Source: Streptomyces xanthochromogenes
Lineage (GTDB): Bacteria; Actinomycetota; Actinomycetes; Streptomycetales; Streptomycetaceae
NCBI RefSeq assembly: GCF_014650455.1
Contig: NZ_BMUZ01000016.1
Location: 1-64,000 of the forward strand
DNA length: 64,000 bases
Direction of reading: 5' to 3'
Shown here: positions 54,134 to 63,142 of the stretch, piece after piece
Layout: every line of letters begins with the position of its first letter
Numbering within the stretch: the stretch's first letter is position 1
The notes under the pieces: model-generated
Told to the model about the DNA's origin: nothing
Databases searched by the model: none
The model's input: the letters and a program-made list of their open reading frames with translations, nothing else
Position numbers and translations under genes: made by a program

Positions 54134-55299
54134 GGCTCCACACCCTCAGGCGCCCTCGGCGGCGGGCCAAGTGGGCCGTCCTGATCACGCTCGTGCTGTT
54201 CACCGCGGTGTGCTGCGCCACCCCGCTCACCGGGACCGTCAACGCGCTGGCCGCACTGGCCGCCAGCCGCTCCACCACCGGCAACGATCCAGGAGGCGGC
54301 ACCATCGCCGACATCCCGCCCCGCATGCTGCAGGCCTACCAGAAGGCCGCAGCCCTCATCGGGCACGACGTACCGGGCTGCAAGGGTTTGGACTGGCCGG
54401 TCCTCGCCGGCATCGCGAAGACCGAGTCCAACCACGCCGCCGGGCACAGCATCGCCGCCAACGGCGACATCACCCCGCGCATCTTGGGCGTGCTGCTCAA
54501 CGGGTCCGGGGCCGGCGGCAACACCACCGCGGTCGCCGACAGCGACCACGGACGCTGGGACGGCACCGCACAGGGTGAACGGGCCGTGGGCCCCTTCCAG
54601 TTCCTGCCCTCCACCTGGGACGACAGCGCGGGCCGCGACGCGAACGGCGATGGTGTCAAGGACCCGCACAACGCCGACGACGCAGCCCTCGGCGCGGCCG
54701 TCTACCTGTGCGGCAACGGACGCGACCTGAGCGAACCGCCCCAGCTCCGCTCGGCGATCCTGCAGTACAACCAGTCCGGCGCCTACGCGGACGAGGTCCT
54801 GGGATGGATCCGCCAGTACCGGGCGGCCACCAAGGCCAGCGTCGACCTGAGCCACGTGACCGGGACCGCGCGCACCGTCCTCGATGCCGCCCTGGCCCAA
54901 CGCGGCGTCCCCTACTCCTGGGGCGGCGGCGCCGTCTCCGGCCCCACCACCGGGAGCTGCTGCTCCCCCAGCGGAAAGTCCGGTGCGTCCATCACCGGGT
55001 TCGACTGCTCGGGCCTGACCCTGTACGCGTATGCCAAGGTAGGCGTCCGCCTTCCGAGGTTGGCGTCGGACCAGGCCGGGGTCGGCCGGCGCATCCCCGC
55101 CGCCCAGGGACAAAGCGCTCTGGCTCCCGGCGACTTGGTGTTCTACGCCTACGCCCCGGGCCGTGATGCGACGATCTACCACGTCGGGATCTACGCGGGG
55201 AACGGCCAGATGGTCAACGCTCCCCGGCCTGGGGCCGCCGTGCGTCTGGACGCCGTCGATGCGATGTCCGGCTTCGCGGGAGGGGCACGGCTGCTGTGA
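54130..55299 (+). CDS. Lytic transglycosylase / NlpC-P60 peptidoglycan hydrolase
   Basis: A 389-residue secreted or anchored protein. N-terminal membrane segment (AVLITLVLFTAVCCATPL), then a lytic transglycosylase domain with catalytic Glu in AGIAKTESNHAAG and VGPFQFLPSTW, then NlpC/P60 from about 255 with GVPYSWGGG, the nucleophile in GFDCSGLTLYAY and histidine in IYHVGIYAGNG. It opens peptidoglycan for the transfer apparatus (VirB1-like). Overlaps neighbours by 4 bases. Confidence 0.9.
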   Translation: MRLHTLRRPRRRAKWAVLITLVLFTAVCCATPLTGTVNALAALAASRSTTGNDPGGGTIADIPPRMLQAYQKAAALIGHDVPGCKGLDWPVLAGIAKTESNHAAGHSIAANGDITPRILGVLLNGSGAGGNTTAVADSDHGRWDGTAQGERAVGPFQFLPSTWDDSAGRDANGDGVKDPHNADDAALGAAVYLCGNGRDLSEPPQLRSAILQYNQSGAYADEVLGWIRQYRAATKASVDLSHVTGTARTVLDAALAQRGVPYSWGGGAVSGPTTGSCCSPSGKSGASITGFDCSGLTLYAYAKVGVRLPRLASDQAGVGRRIPAAQGQSALAPGDLVFYAYAPGRDATIYHVGIYAGNGQMVNAPRPGAAVRLDAVDAMSGFAGGARLL

Positions 55300-55964
55300 C
55301 CCTTCCACGCACTCCCCCTCGTCGGCCCCGCCCGGTCTGGCCGCTGGCCTTGTGTACCGCGCTGCTGGCCGGTGGCGGTCTGTTCCTGCTGCTCCCGCAG
55401 GAGGAATCCCAGCGGGCTGCCCACACCACCGTCACCGCACGGGTACAGCGTTCGCCCCCTGCGACCCGGCCTCCGGCAGCCGCCCCGCCTCGTGCCCCGG
55501 ACTCTGTGCCCCGCAGGTCCGTGGTCCCCGGGGTCGCCCCCTCGGCAAGGTCCGCCACACGGCCGGCTCTCCCAGCACGCGGCGACGGCCCCGGTGGCGA
55601 CGCCGCCATCCAACAGGTCCTGGAGCAGTCCTGGCCCCACGACCTGTCTCCAGCCGATGAACAGCAGCTCCTCCTGCTGGGCCGCCGGCTCCTGGCCGCC
55701 GATGCGGGCGGCGTGGGCCGCGAGGCGTTCCCCTCCCTGTTCCCGCCAGGGGTGCGGAACGTGGTGGTGCCGGCCTTCACCCGCATCCGTATTCAGGCGG
55801 CGATCGCCCGCTCCGGCGGCTCGGACCGGGCGGTGGTGCACCTGGTGTGGGCGGGCGGCGACCGCGGCGGCACCTACACCGACGGCCGCCTGACCGACTT
55901 CTCCTTCACTCGCACCCCGTCGAAGAACGGAGCCACCGCATGGCAGCCGCTGCCTCTGTCCTGA
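55296..55964 (+). CDS. Anchored external protein of transfer operon
   Basis: A 222-residue protein with one N-terminal membrane segment (WPLALCTALLAGGGLFLLL) and a Pro/Ala/Arg-rich spacer, then a compact C-terminal domain (GVRNVVVPAFTRIRIQAAIARSGG; RAVVHLVWAGGDRGG). Unknown role, conserved position in such clusters by my reading. Its 3' end overlaps the VirD4-like gene by 25 bases. Confidence 0.65.
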   Translation: MTLPRTPPRRPRPVWPLALCTALLAGGGLFLLLPQEESQRAAHTTVTARVQRSPPATRPPAAAPPRAPDSVPRRSVVPGVAPSARSATRPALPARGDGPGGDAAIQQVLEQSWPHDLSPADEQQLLLLGRRLLAADAGGVGREAFPSLFPPGVRNVVVPAFTRIRIQAAIARSGGSDRAVVHLVWAGGDRGGTYTDGRLTDFSFTRTPSKNGATAWQPLPLS

Positions 55965-58567
55965 CCGCACAGCCCACCCCGACGGCGTCCGGCCCCGCGC
56001 TCGATCTCTTCCACCAGCTGCTCGCCGTCATCGAGTGGCTCACCGACCACGCCTGGCTGCTGCTCCTGGTACTGGTGGGCGCCGCCGCGATCACCGAGCT
56101 GGTGCTGCGGCGCATGGCCATGGCTGCCTCTCAGCAGCGCATGGCTCTCGACTTGACCCCGGCACGGCACTTCGACCCCTCTCCCGAGCAGATTCTGCGC
56201 CGGGGTATCGAGCTGGCCCGGGCCTCCACTTCCATGCCATGGTGGGCGCCGCGACGCTCCAAGGCGGTGCGGATCCGGCTGCGTGCGGACGGTACAAGCC
56301 CCCTCCTTTACCGGATCGAGGGGCCGGCAGGCGCCGAACGGCTGCTGACCACCACTCCCTTCGGCCCCCACGTCAAGGTCACCAAGGCCGCAGCGCTGCC
56401 GAACAAGCAGCGGCGTCACGAAGTGCGGGCGGAGTTCATCCTGCGGGGAAACCCGGTCGCCCTGCTGCGTGATGTCCCGCTCGAACCAGATCCCCTGCAG
56501 CCACTCGTCGATGCCGTAGCCGATCTGCGCGCCCAGCTCGGCGACCTGGCCGAGGTCTGCGTCGACCTGCAGCGCGCCCCGAAGACGGTGCTCAAGGCGC
56601 GCCGGTGGCAGCTGCTGGATGCCGCCCGGCGCAACGAGCGCACTGAGACCGCACGTCTGACCCATTGGATGCACCGCGATCACCAGAGGCTTCAGGACTC
56701 CTGGCTCTTCCAGTTCACGCAGGTGCTCAGTTCGGATGGCCGTCGCAGCCGGGAGGGCGGCCGGATGGTCATGACGCCGCCGCAGGTCCGTGTGGATCCC
56801 GCGAAGGCCTTCGGCAAGCTCGCCGAGGACAGCCACCTCGTCCGGGTGCAGATCCTGGTGCGCTGCGCTTCCGACATCGCGGGCCGTGCCGAAGCCCATC
56901 TCGCCCGGATCCAGGCCGGGTTGGCCGTGTTCGGCGGGTCGGCCAGGTTCGCCATGAGGGGATGGCGCATCGGGCCGTGGCGGCTGGGAGCCGACCGCTG
57001 GCCGCACCGGCGTCAGTTCGACCGGCGCTGGGCCGCCGGGCAGTGCCAGCCGCCAGCCGCCAACTGGGTCCAGCTGACCGAGCTGCTGGGGCTGCTCAAA
57101 CCGCCCACCGTGCACTGCCGGCTGCCGCTGCTCGCCGTTGATCTGCCGTCGTTCGTTCCGGAGGATCCCTCTCTGTTGTTGCAGGGCTGGTATCAAGGCG
57201 CGGACGGCCGGCGCCGCCTGGTGGCCACCCCTACGGCAGAGACCCTCTTCGAGGTCGGTGTCGGCAAGGCGGGCGGCGGCAAGACCGAACGCGCCCTGGT
57301 CCAATCGGTCGGATACGCCCATGCGGGCGGCGGTTTCCTGTTCGTCGACCCGCACCGTGACTCCTGGCAGCGCGCAGCCCCTTACCTCGCGCACGACCAC
57401 CTCATGGGCCGCATCGCCCGCATCGACCTGAAAGCCACCGGCCCCCAGTCGCTGATCAGTTCCTGGAACCTGATCGGCATGGACCACGGACGGCCCCGAC
57501 ACGAAGTGGTCGAGGACACCGTCGATGCCTTCGCAAGCGCCTTCGGCTGGGAGGACGCCAACGCCCCGCGCGCCATTGCCATCTTCACCGAGGCACTCAC
57601 CGCTCTGACGGCGGCCAATGAACTGGCCTGTCAGGCAGGACGCCCCGACGACCAAGCGACGGTCTTTCAGGTCCGCAGCCTGCTCACCGATGCCGGATTC
57701 CGCACCTGCGCGCTGGCTGCCGTACGCGAGCGCCTGGGCGAGGAGTCGGCGGCCTGGTGGCAGAGCGTGTTCCCCACCTTCCCGGCCGACTCGTTCAACA
57801 TCCTGATCAACCCGCTCGCCCGGCTTGCCGCGAACCCGGTCACCCGTGCTTTCCTCGGCCAGGGCCAGGGCATCTACAACATCCGCGCCGCCATGGACCG
57901 CCGCATGATCGTGTGGGTGTGCACGGCGGGCAACGGCCCGAGCGACAAACTGCTGGTGGCCCTCCTCGCCCGCGACCTGTTGCGGGCCGGCCGCTCCCGC
58001 ACCGATGTCCCCGAGGACCAGCGTGTTCTCTTCCGGGTCTACCTCGACGAGCTGATCACCCTGACCGGCACCGCCGCCGACTCGATCGCCTCGATGTTCG
58101 AAGACCTGCGGAAGTTCAAGGTACAGATCCATGGCATGACCCAGCTCCTGGCCCGGCTCCCGGTCTCCGTACGCCAGTCGCTGCTCCAGAACGCATCGAC
58201 ACTGTCGACGACCACCGGCTCCAGAGGGGCCGTCTCGGCCATCACCGAGGAATGGGGCGACCAGCCCAGCGCCACGCACGTCGCCCACCTGGACCGCTAC
58301 GACCACTACGCCCAGTTCACCGTCGGCGGCCGGCGCGTCGGCCCCGTCCTGGTCCACGGCCCGGTGCTGGAGGACGTCTTCGCCGACCTCTACGAGCCCG
58401 GCAACCGTCGGGCCCTGGAGGCGGCCGCCGACAAGACGGCAGGGGCACGGCCACTGTCCGAACTGACCGCGCGCGCCGCCGCCCAGCAGCAGCGCATCCA
58501 GGCCTTCCTCCTCAAGCACACGCCCAGTGCCTCCCCCCTCACCAAGTCCACCAAGGAGTTCCAGTGA
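55940..58567 (+). CDS. VirD4/TraM-like coupling ATPase
   Basis: An 875-residue ATPase. Membrane helix LLLLVLVGAAAITELVL near 40-55; a large N-terminal domain; Walker A GVGKAGGGKT near 440; Walker B in RVLFRVYLDELITLTG near 700; then QIHGMTQLLARLP. It is the T4SS DNA-coupling or related type IV secretory ATPase that feeds DNA to the channel. Stop overlaps the replication-relaxation gene as GTGA. Confidence 0.85.
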   Translation: MAAAASVLTAQPTPTASGPALDLFHQLLAVIEWLTDHAWLLLLVLVGAAAITELVLRRMAMAASQQRMALDLTPARHFDPSPEQILRRGIELARASTSMPWWAPRRSKAVRIRLRADGTSPLLYRIEGPAGAERLLTTTPFGPHVKVTKAAALPNKQRRHEVRAEFILRGNPVALLRDVPLEPDPLQPLVDAVADLRAQLGDLAEVCVDLQRAPKTVLKARRWQLLDAARRNERTETARLTHWMHRDHQRLQDSWLFQFTQVLSSDGRRSREGGRMVMTPPQVRVDPAKAFGKLAEDSHLVRVQILVRCASDIAGRAEAHLARIQAGLAVFGGSARFAMRGWRIGPWRLGADRWPHRRQFDRRWAAGQCQPPAANWVQLTELLGLLKPPTVHCRLPLLAVDLPSFVPEDPSLLLQGWYQGADGRRRLVATPTAETLFEVGVGKAGGGKTERALVQSVGYAHAGGGFLFVDPHRDSWQRAAPYLAHDHLMGRIARIDLKATGPQSLISSWNLIGMDHGRPRHEVVEDTVDAFASAFGWEDANAPRAIAIFTEALTALTAANELACQAGRPDDQATVFQVRSLLTDAGFRTCALAAVRERLGEESAAWWQSVFPTFPADSFNILINPLARLAANPVTRAFLGQGQGIYNIRAAMDRRMIVWVCTAGNGPSDKLLVALLARDLLRAGRSRTDVPEDQRVLFRVYLDELITLTGTAADSIASMFEDLRKFKVQIHGMTQLLARLPVSVRQSLLQNASTLSTTTGSRGAVSAITEEWGDQPSATHVAHLDRYDHYAQFTVGGRRVGPVLVHGPVLEDVFADLYEPGNRRALEAAADKTAGARPLSELTARAAAQQQRIQAFLLKHTPSASPLTKSTKEFQ

Positions 58568-59490
58568 CCCACCTGCCGCCTACCTCCGACCAGACGACCG
58601 CGCGTCCCTTCACGCCCAGCCCCCACGAGCCCCTGCCCCACCAGCTGCTCGCGGCCGTGGCCCAGCACCGCATGGCCACCACGCAGCAACTCCAGGACCT
58701 GCTGCGCCCGCAGGCGGCCCGCCAGACCATCTCCCGACCGCTGAACCGGCTCCACAAGCAAGGGCTGATCGGCTACACGGCCCTGCCCCACTCGCACGGC
58801 AAACGCGCCTGGTACCTCACCCCGGACGGGGCCCGCATCACCCGCGACTGGCCCCAGCTGCGCGGCCGCCCCCCATACCCCCTCACGTCGGCCTCAGCCG
58901 CCTCCCTGAAGACGCCACACGTCCTGACCGTGGTCCGCTCCCACCTGGCCTTCGTAGCTGACGCGCGACGGCGCGGCGACGAACACGGCTACCTCGACTG
59001 GACCCCCGAGGTCGCCCACGCGCTCGGGGACAGTGAGCGCGTCATCGCGGACGCGCTGATGTACTACGTCCGGCACAACGACGACGGCAGCCGCACCAAG
59101 TTCCGGTCCCTGGTCGAGGTCGACCGCGCCACCACCAGCAGCGAGCGCCTGGCCACCAAGCTCATCGACTATGCCCGCCTGCACACCTACACCCCCGCCC
59201 CGCCCGGACGCCGCGCCTCCCAGGCGAACTCCGGCCCGGCCTGGCAGCGCTGGTACCCCGTCTTCCCCCGCGTCCTGTTCATCCTCACCGGCGCCAGCCC
59301 CGTCACCCTCACCCACCGCATCGAAGACCTCCAAGCCATGACCGCCGAACACCCAGCCGTCGCTCACCTCGCACGCACGGTGCCACTCGGCGCCGCCGTC
59401 CTGCACGACCTCGAACAGCACGGCCCCACCGGACCCCTCTGGACCCCTCTCAACGGACAGGGCGAACGCCGCTCCTGGACCGAACTGTGA
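58564..59490 (+). CDS. Replication-relaxation family protein
   Basis: A 308-residue protein with a winged helix at the N-terminus (LAAVAQHRMATTQQLQDLLRPQ; ISRPLNRLHKQGLIGY; WYLTPDGARI) and a nuclease-like core ADALMYYVRHNDDGSRTKFRSLVEVDRATTSSERLATKL, as in the replication-relaxation (Replic_Relax) family of actinobacterial plasmids and conjugative elements. It might do part of the job of a relaxase, since no classical relaxase is seen. Confidence 0.85.
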   Translation: MTHLPPTSDQTTARPFTPSPHEPLPHQLLAAVAQHRMATTQQLQDLLRPQAARQTISRPLNRLHKQGLIGYTALPHSHGKRAWYLTPDGARITRDWPQLRGRPPYPLTSASAASLKTPHVLTVVRSHLAFVADARRRGDEHGYLDWTPEVAHALGDSERVIADALMYYVRHNDDGSRTKFRSLVEVDRATTSSERLATKLIDYARLHTYTPAPPGRRASQANSGPAWQRWYPVFPRVLFILTGASPVTLTHRIEDLQAMTAEHPAVAHLARTVPLGAAVLHDLEQHGPTGPLWTPLNGQGERRSWTEL

Positions 59491-59684
59491 AAGTGCCAGC
59501 CACTGAACCCGCCCCGCCGCCTCAACCGCGCGAGAAACCCGGCGAACAACGCTCGCGTCTCCACGCTGCCCCGGCAGTGAGACCCGGCTTCCCCGGCGGC
59601 GTCAATGTGCGGCCGCTCCAGCAGCCCCACGGGACCAAGGTTGGCCGGATCTCTCACACAAGCCCACTCCACCTCTCCCCATAG
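59487..59684 (+). CDS. Possible small proline-rich protein
   Basis: GTG overlaps the preceding stop (GTGA) and opens 65 codons rich in Pro and Arg. The overlap matches the style of this operon, but composition is poor and no motif is seen. It could be read-through of non-coding sequence. Confidence 0.3.
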   Translation: MKVPATEPAPPPQPREKPGEQRSRLHAAPAVRPGFPGGVNVRPLQQPHGTKVGRISHTSPLHLSP

Positions 59685-59686
59685 AG

Positions 59687-59719
59687 GGTGAGGGTTCGGG
59701 CGTTCCGGCCACCCTCACC
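59687..59719. terminator. Hairpin after the transfer operon's first part
   Basis: GGTGAGGGT and ACCCTCACC arms (9 bp) with a 15-base loop. Probable terminator or attenuator between the T4SS genes and the lipoprotein/Tad-type genes. From 59720 to 60068 there is no credible gene and GC is lower; a promoter for the next genes should lie here. Confidence 0.5.
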
Positions 59720-60068
59720 AAGCCGGCCCGGCTCCGCAACCAACGCCACTCGTGCCACAGAACAGGGACTTGGCGCATATGCATCAGATTCCACATGCAA
59801 ATCCACCATCACGGACCGTGACGCCGACAACAGCAGGGACAGTGAAGGGTTTCGGCCTCATCACGACAGTTTCGACCACACGACCTGCGCGGAAATCGGC
59901 ACGAACATGCACAAACGCACCCCACGTCCATACGCATAGCACTTGGCTCATCTACGGAGAGTGGCGCTACGGTGCCGTCTACAGCAAAGCCGGAATCGCT
60001 TTGACTCACGCTCCGAGCCCAGCCCCAGAACCCCAGTGGATCCCAAAGAACCTTACGGGGAGGACCAG

Positions 60069-60680
60069 TTGACCCTCGCACCACGACGTCACCGTCACAC
60101 GGCCCTGCGCCGGCGGGCCGCCGCCGCCTCAGCCGCAGCCTTGGTCCTGCTGAGCGCCTGCAGCGACAACAAGACCGACCAGAGCGGGGACAAGAACCCC
60201 ACCACTGCCGTCACACCGTCGACCGCGCCCCGCAAGACACCGCAGACCCCGTCCGCGGATGCCGCCGAGAAAGCGGCCGTCCTCGCGTCGTACAACGCGA
60301 TGTGGGTGGAACAGATGAAGGCATACCGCAAAGCGGATGCGGCGGGTACCGAACTCGAGAAGTACGCCTCGCTGGATGCACTGGGCAAGTTCCGCATCGA
60401 CCTGGCACAGATGAAGAAGGCCGGCACTGCGGTGATGGGAGAGCTCGGCCACACGCCTGTAGTGACCTCTCTCAATCTCACGACGCAGACTCCGACGGCG
60501 GAGCTCAGCGACTGCATGGATCTCTCCGAGTCGCAGACCATTGACACCCGGGCTGGCAACAAGGTGATCCCGTACCCGACCGCACAACCCATGCGATACA
60601 TCGCCACAGCCACAGCTGAGAAATGGCCGTCAGGCTGGATGATCACCAAGTTCATTCCCACCGGGAGCCGAAGGTGCTGA
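60069..60680 (+). CDS. Lipoprotein
   Basis: A 203-residue lipoprotein: Arg-rich start, hydrophobic segment and lipobox LLSAC near residues 27-31, a Thr/Ser/Pro linker, then a globular domain (YNAMWVEQMKAYRKADAAGTEL) resembling small NTF2-like domains of actinomycete lipoproteins. Start TTG has GGGGAGGA before it; no ATG or GTG fits. Stop overlaps the next GTG. Confidence 0.75.
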   Translation: MTLAPRRHRHTALRRRAAAASAAALVLLSACSDNKTDQSGDKNPTTAVTPSTAPRKTPQTPSADAAEKAAVLASYNAMWVEQMKAYRKADAAGTELEKYASLDALGKFRIDLAQMKKAGTAVMGELGHTPVVTSLNLTTQTPTAELSDCMDLSESQTIDTRAGNKVIPYPTAQPMRYIATATAEKWPSGWMITKFIPTGSRRC

Positions 60681-61564
60681 GAAGGCTCCTCAGAGCGACA
60701 CCTATTGCGATGCTGCTGGCCTGGGCGCTCACCGCTGTCGCGCTGGCGGCCGAGGATCCCATCGGCAACGACCCCAATTGCCGGGGTCAATGGATGGCAG
60801 TGACAACGTGCGCCCTGGACACACACCGAGTTCCATCAGCTCCAGGAGGAAGCGCTCAACGGGCGTCTGCCCCATCAAGCGCCCATGGGGGCAGCGCTCC
60901 ATCGCCATGCACCTACACGAAGCTGGAACCGCAGCCGCCACCGGAGTCTGTCAACTCCGGAACCGGAATTGGTTGGGACGGCCAGACAACCAAGGGTGCA
61001 GTGTTCCAGGTGTTCTGCCCAGACACTGACAGGCTGTCGCTGCAGTGGATCCCAGATGGTGGCCCAGCGACATCCCCTGTCGATCCAGAAGTCGTGGCCC
61101 ATCGTGCTGTCGACTCGATGAAGCTCGTAGGGCCGGACATCGCCAGCCCTCACTCGGAGAGCACCTACGCGGTCGGGGTGCCGATGTGGTTGTGGGTGGA
61201 CCAGTCCCCCACCACCTTCGGCCCGAACACCGCCACGGCCTCCGAAGGCGCGGTAGCAGTGTCAGCGACGGCCAAGGTCGCCTCCATCACTTGGAAGTTC
61301 GGCGACGGCGCCACTCTGATCTGCAATGGTCCCGGCACTGTGTACCAGGCGTCGTCCGGTATGAAGCCGTCGCCGACGTGTGGTCACACGTTCGCGAAGT
61401 CCTCGGCGGGGCAGTCCGGTCAGAGGTTCGCGCTGACGGCCACGGCGACATGGCAGGTCGACTGGACGGTCACGGCCGGCGCCCGGGACACGGGCCAGTT
61501 CACGGAGATCCGACAGTCCCAGACTCAGATCGGAGTCGGGGAACTCCAGGCCGTCGGCAATTGA
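60674..61564 (+). CDS. Secreted protein, unknown
   Basis: A 296-residue protein with a signal peptide (AMLLAWALTAVALAAEDP). The mature part has a Ser/Ala linker and a beta-rich domain with paired cysteines (LICNGPGTVYQASSGMKPSPTCGH) that looks like an immunoglobulin or PKD-like fold (SITWKFGDGA). GTG at 60674 follows GGGAG and overlaps the lipoprotein end. Likely an external part of the pilus or transfer apparatus. Confidence 0.7.
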   Translation: MLRRLLRATPIAMLLAWALTAVALAAEDPIGNDPNCRGQWMAVTTCALDTHRVPSAPGGSAQRASAPSSAHGGSAPSPCTYTKLEPQPPPESVNSGTGIGWDGQTTKGAVFQVFCPDTDRLSLQWIPDGGPATSPVDPEVVAHRAVDSMKLVGPDIASPHSESTYAVGVPMWLWVDQSPTTFGPNTATASEGAVAVSATAKVASITWKFGDGATLICNGPGTVYQASSGMKPSPTCGHTFAKSSAGQSGQRFALTATATWQVDWTVTAGARDTGQFTEIRQSQTQIGVGELQAVGN

Positions 61565-61589
61565 GCATGAGAGCGAAAGGCGTGACAGC

Positions 61590-62297
61590 GTGAGCAAGAC
61601 GGCAGCGCCCGCCTCAGTGGCGGATCAGATTCCGGCACAGCCTGGCCCGCCGTCCCTGCGGTGGCAGGCACGACGCCGGCGTCCGGGGGTGCTCGCCCTG
61701 GCTGCGGCACTGATCGCAGCCGGAGCGGTGGGCAACTACTGGTACTGGACGCAGAACGGCCAGCGCACCCCCGTCCTGGTGGTGGCCCGGGATGTGGCAG
61801 CAGGCACGGTGATCCAGGACGCCGACCTGGCGGAGGCTTCGGTGGCGCTGGATCCGGCGCTCAAGGCGATCGGGACCGGGCAGCGCACGCAGGTAGTCGG
61901 CAAGCGCGCCGCTGTCGAGCTGCTGCCCGGTGCGCTGCTGGCTCCAGGTCAGATCACCAGCCGCACGCTTGTGCACCAGGACGAGCAGTTGGTCGGGCTG
62001 AACCTGAAGCCGGGGCAGTTGCCGGACTCTCCGTTGAAACCGGAGGATCAGGTCCAGGTCGTGTTCACCGGCGACAGTACGGTCACAGCCCCCGGTAGGA
62101 ACGGCAGGCCGGGCCAGGACGGTGGCCCTGTCACCGTGGATGCGCGGATCGTCCGTGTGGGCGCCAAGCAGGACAGCACAGGCCAGCAAGTGATCGACGT
62201 AGCGGTCAAGTCGGCGGACGGACCGCGGCTGGCAGCTCAGGCTGCGGCCGGGAATGTCGCGCTGGCTGTGAAGGCGGCGAGCGGGGCCGGTTCCTGA
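61590..62297 (+). CDS. SAF-domain protein (CpaB/FlgA-like)
   Basis: A 235-residue protein: one membrane segment (GVLALAAALIAAGAVGNYWYW) near 35-55, then a SAF domain (VLVVARDVAAGTVIQDADLAEASVAL; LLPGALLAPGQITSR). This is the layout of CpaB/RcpC, the pilus-assembly protein of Tad systems. GTG follows AAAGG. First of three Tad-type genes. Confidence 0.85.
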   Translation: MSKTAAPASVADQIPAQPGPPSLRWQARRRRPGVLALAAALIAAGAVGNYWYWTQNGQRTPVLVVARDVAAGTVIQDADLAEASVALDPALKAIGTGQRTQVVGKRAAVELLPGALLAPGQITSRTLVHQDEQLVGLNLKPGQLPDSPLKPEDQVQVVFTGDSTVTAPGRNGRPGQDGGPVTVDARIVRVGAKQDSTGQQVIDVAVKSADGPRLAAQAAAGNVALAVKAASGAGS

Positions 62298-63142
62298 TGG
62301 CCGTGATCGCTCTGGTGGGGGTTCCGGGGGCACCCGGGGTGACGTCAACGGCACTGGCGCTGCTGCGGATGTGGCCAGTGGAGCACGGCCGGCGGGTGCT
62401 TTTGGCCGAGTGCTGCCCGGACGGGGGCGCCGTGCTGGCGGGAGCGTTGCAGAGCAGGCTGACAGCCGACCGTGGTCTTCATAATCTGGCGGCCTCCCGC
62501 CGCACGGTCAGCCTGCAGGATGCTTTCTGGACCCAGCTCGTGCGGATTTCCGACGAGGACCGGCGTGATGACCCTGCCAGGATGCTGCTGCCCGGCCTGA
62601 CCAGTCCCTCGGAGGCGGCCGGGCTCGCACCGGAGTGGGGGGCCATCGCGGATCTGTTCGTGGGGATCGACCGCATCGAGCAGCACGGTCACGACGTGCT
62701 GCTTGACCTGGGGCGCAACGGAGCCTTCGGTCCGGCCCGCGTCCTGGCCCAGCGGGCTGACCTGGTGCTGCTGGTGATGCGCAGTACCTTGCGCAGCCTG
62801 CACATGGCCTCCGCACGCGCCAGGATGCTCGCTGCGCTGCTGGACGGCGAGGGCCGGCGCTCCGGACGTCTGGGAGTCCTGCTGATTACCGAGGGGCCCT
62901 ACGCGGCACGTGAGGTGGAGGAGTACTTGCAGGTACCGGTGGTGGCGAGCCTGCCGTTTCGGCCGCAGGAGGCCGCCGTGCTGTCCGATGGCGCCGCGGA
63001 GAGCAAGCGGTTCCGTGAGAGCAGGCTGATGCGGGCCGTCCTGGACGCCTCGACCCCGATCCGGCAGCGGGTGGCCAGCCAGCGCGCCCGGGTCGCCTCG
63101 CCCCTGCACCAGCGAATGATGGGAGGCACCGATGCACGCTGA
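62297..63142 (+). CDS. CpaE-like ParA-family protein, degenerate P-loop
   Basis: A 281-residue protein with ParA/MinD-like fold: IALVGVPGAPGVTSTALALL at the N-terminus, where the Walker A lysine is replaced (GAPGVTS); HDVLLDLGRNGAF is the Walker B-like strand; ADLVLLVMRSTLRSL the adenine side. In Tad systems CpaE localises the pilus machine. Without the lysine, ATP hydrolysis is unlikely. TGATGG overlap with the SAF gene. Confidence 0.75.
   Translation: MAVIALVGVPGAPGVTSTALALLRMWPVEHGRRVLLAECCPDGGAVLAGALQSRLTADRGLHNLAASRRTVSLQDAFWTQLVRISDEDRRDDPARMLLPGLTSPSEAAGLAPEWGAIADLFVGIDRIEQHGHDVLLDLGRNGAFGPARVLAQRADLVLLVMRSTLRSLHMASARARMLAALLDGEGRRSGRLGVLLITEGPYAAREVEEYLQVPVVASLPFRPQEAAVLSDGAAESKRFRESRLMRAVLDASTPIRQRVASQRARVASPLHQRMMGGTDAR

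Noticed and set aside
55874..58519. 881-codon leftward frame opposite the VirD4-like gene
   Set aside because: Antisense shadow; the forward frame has Walker motifs.
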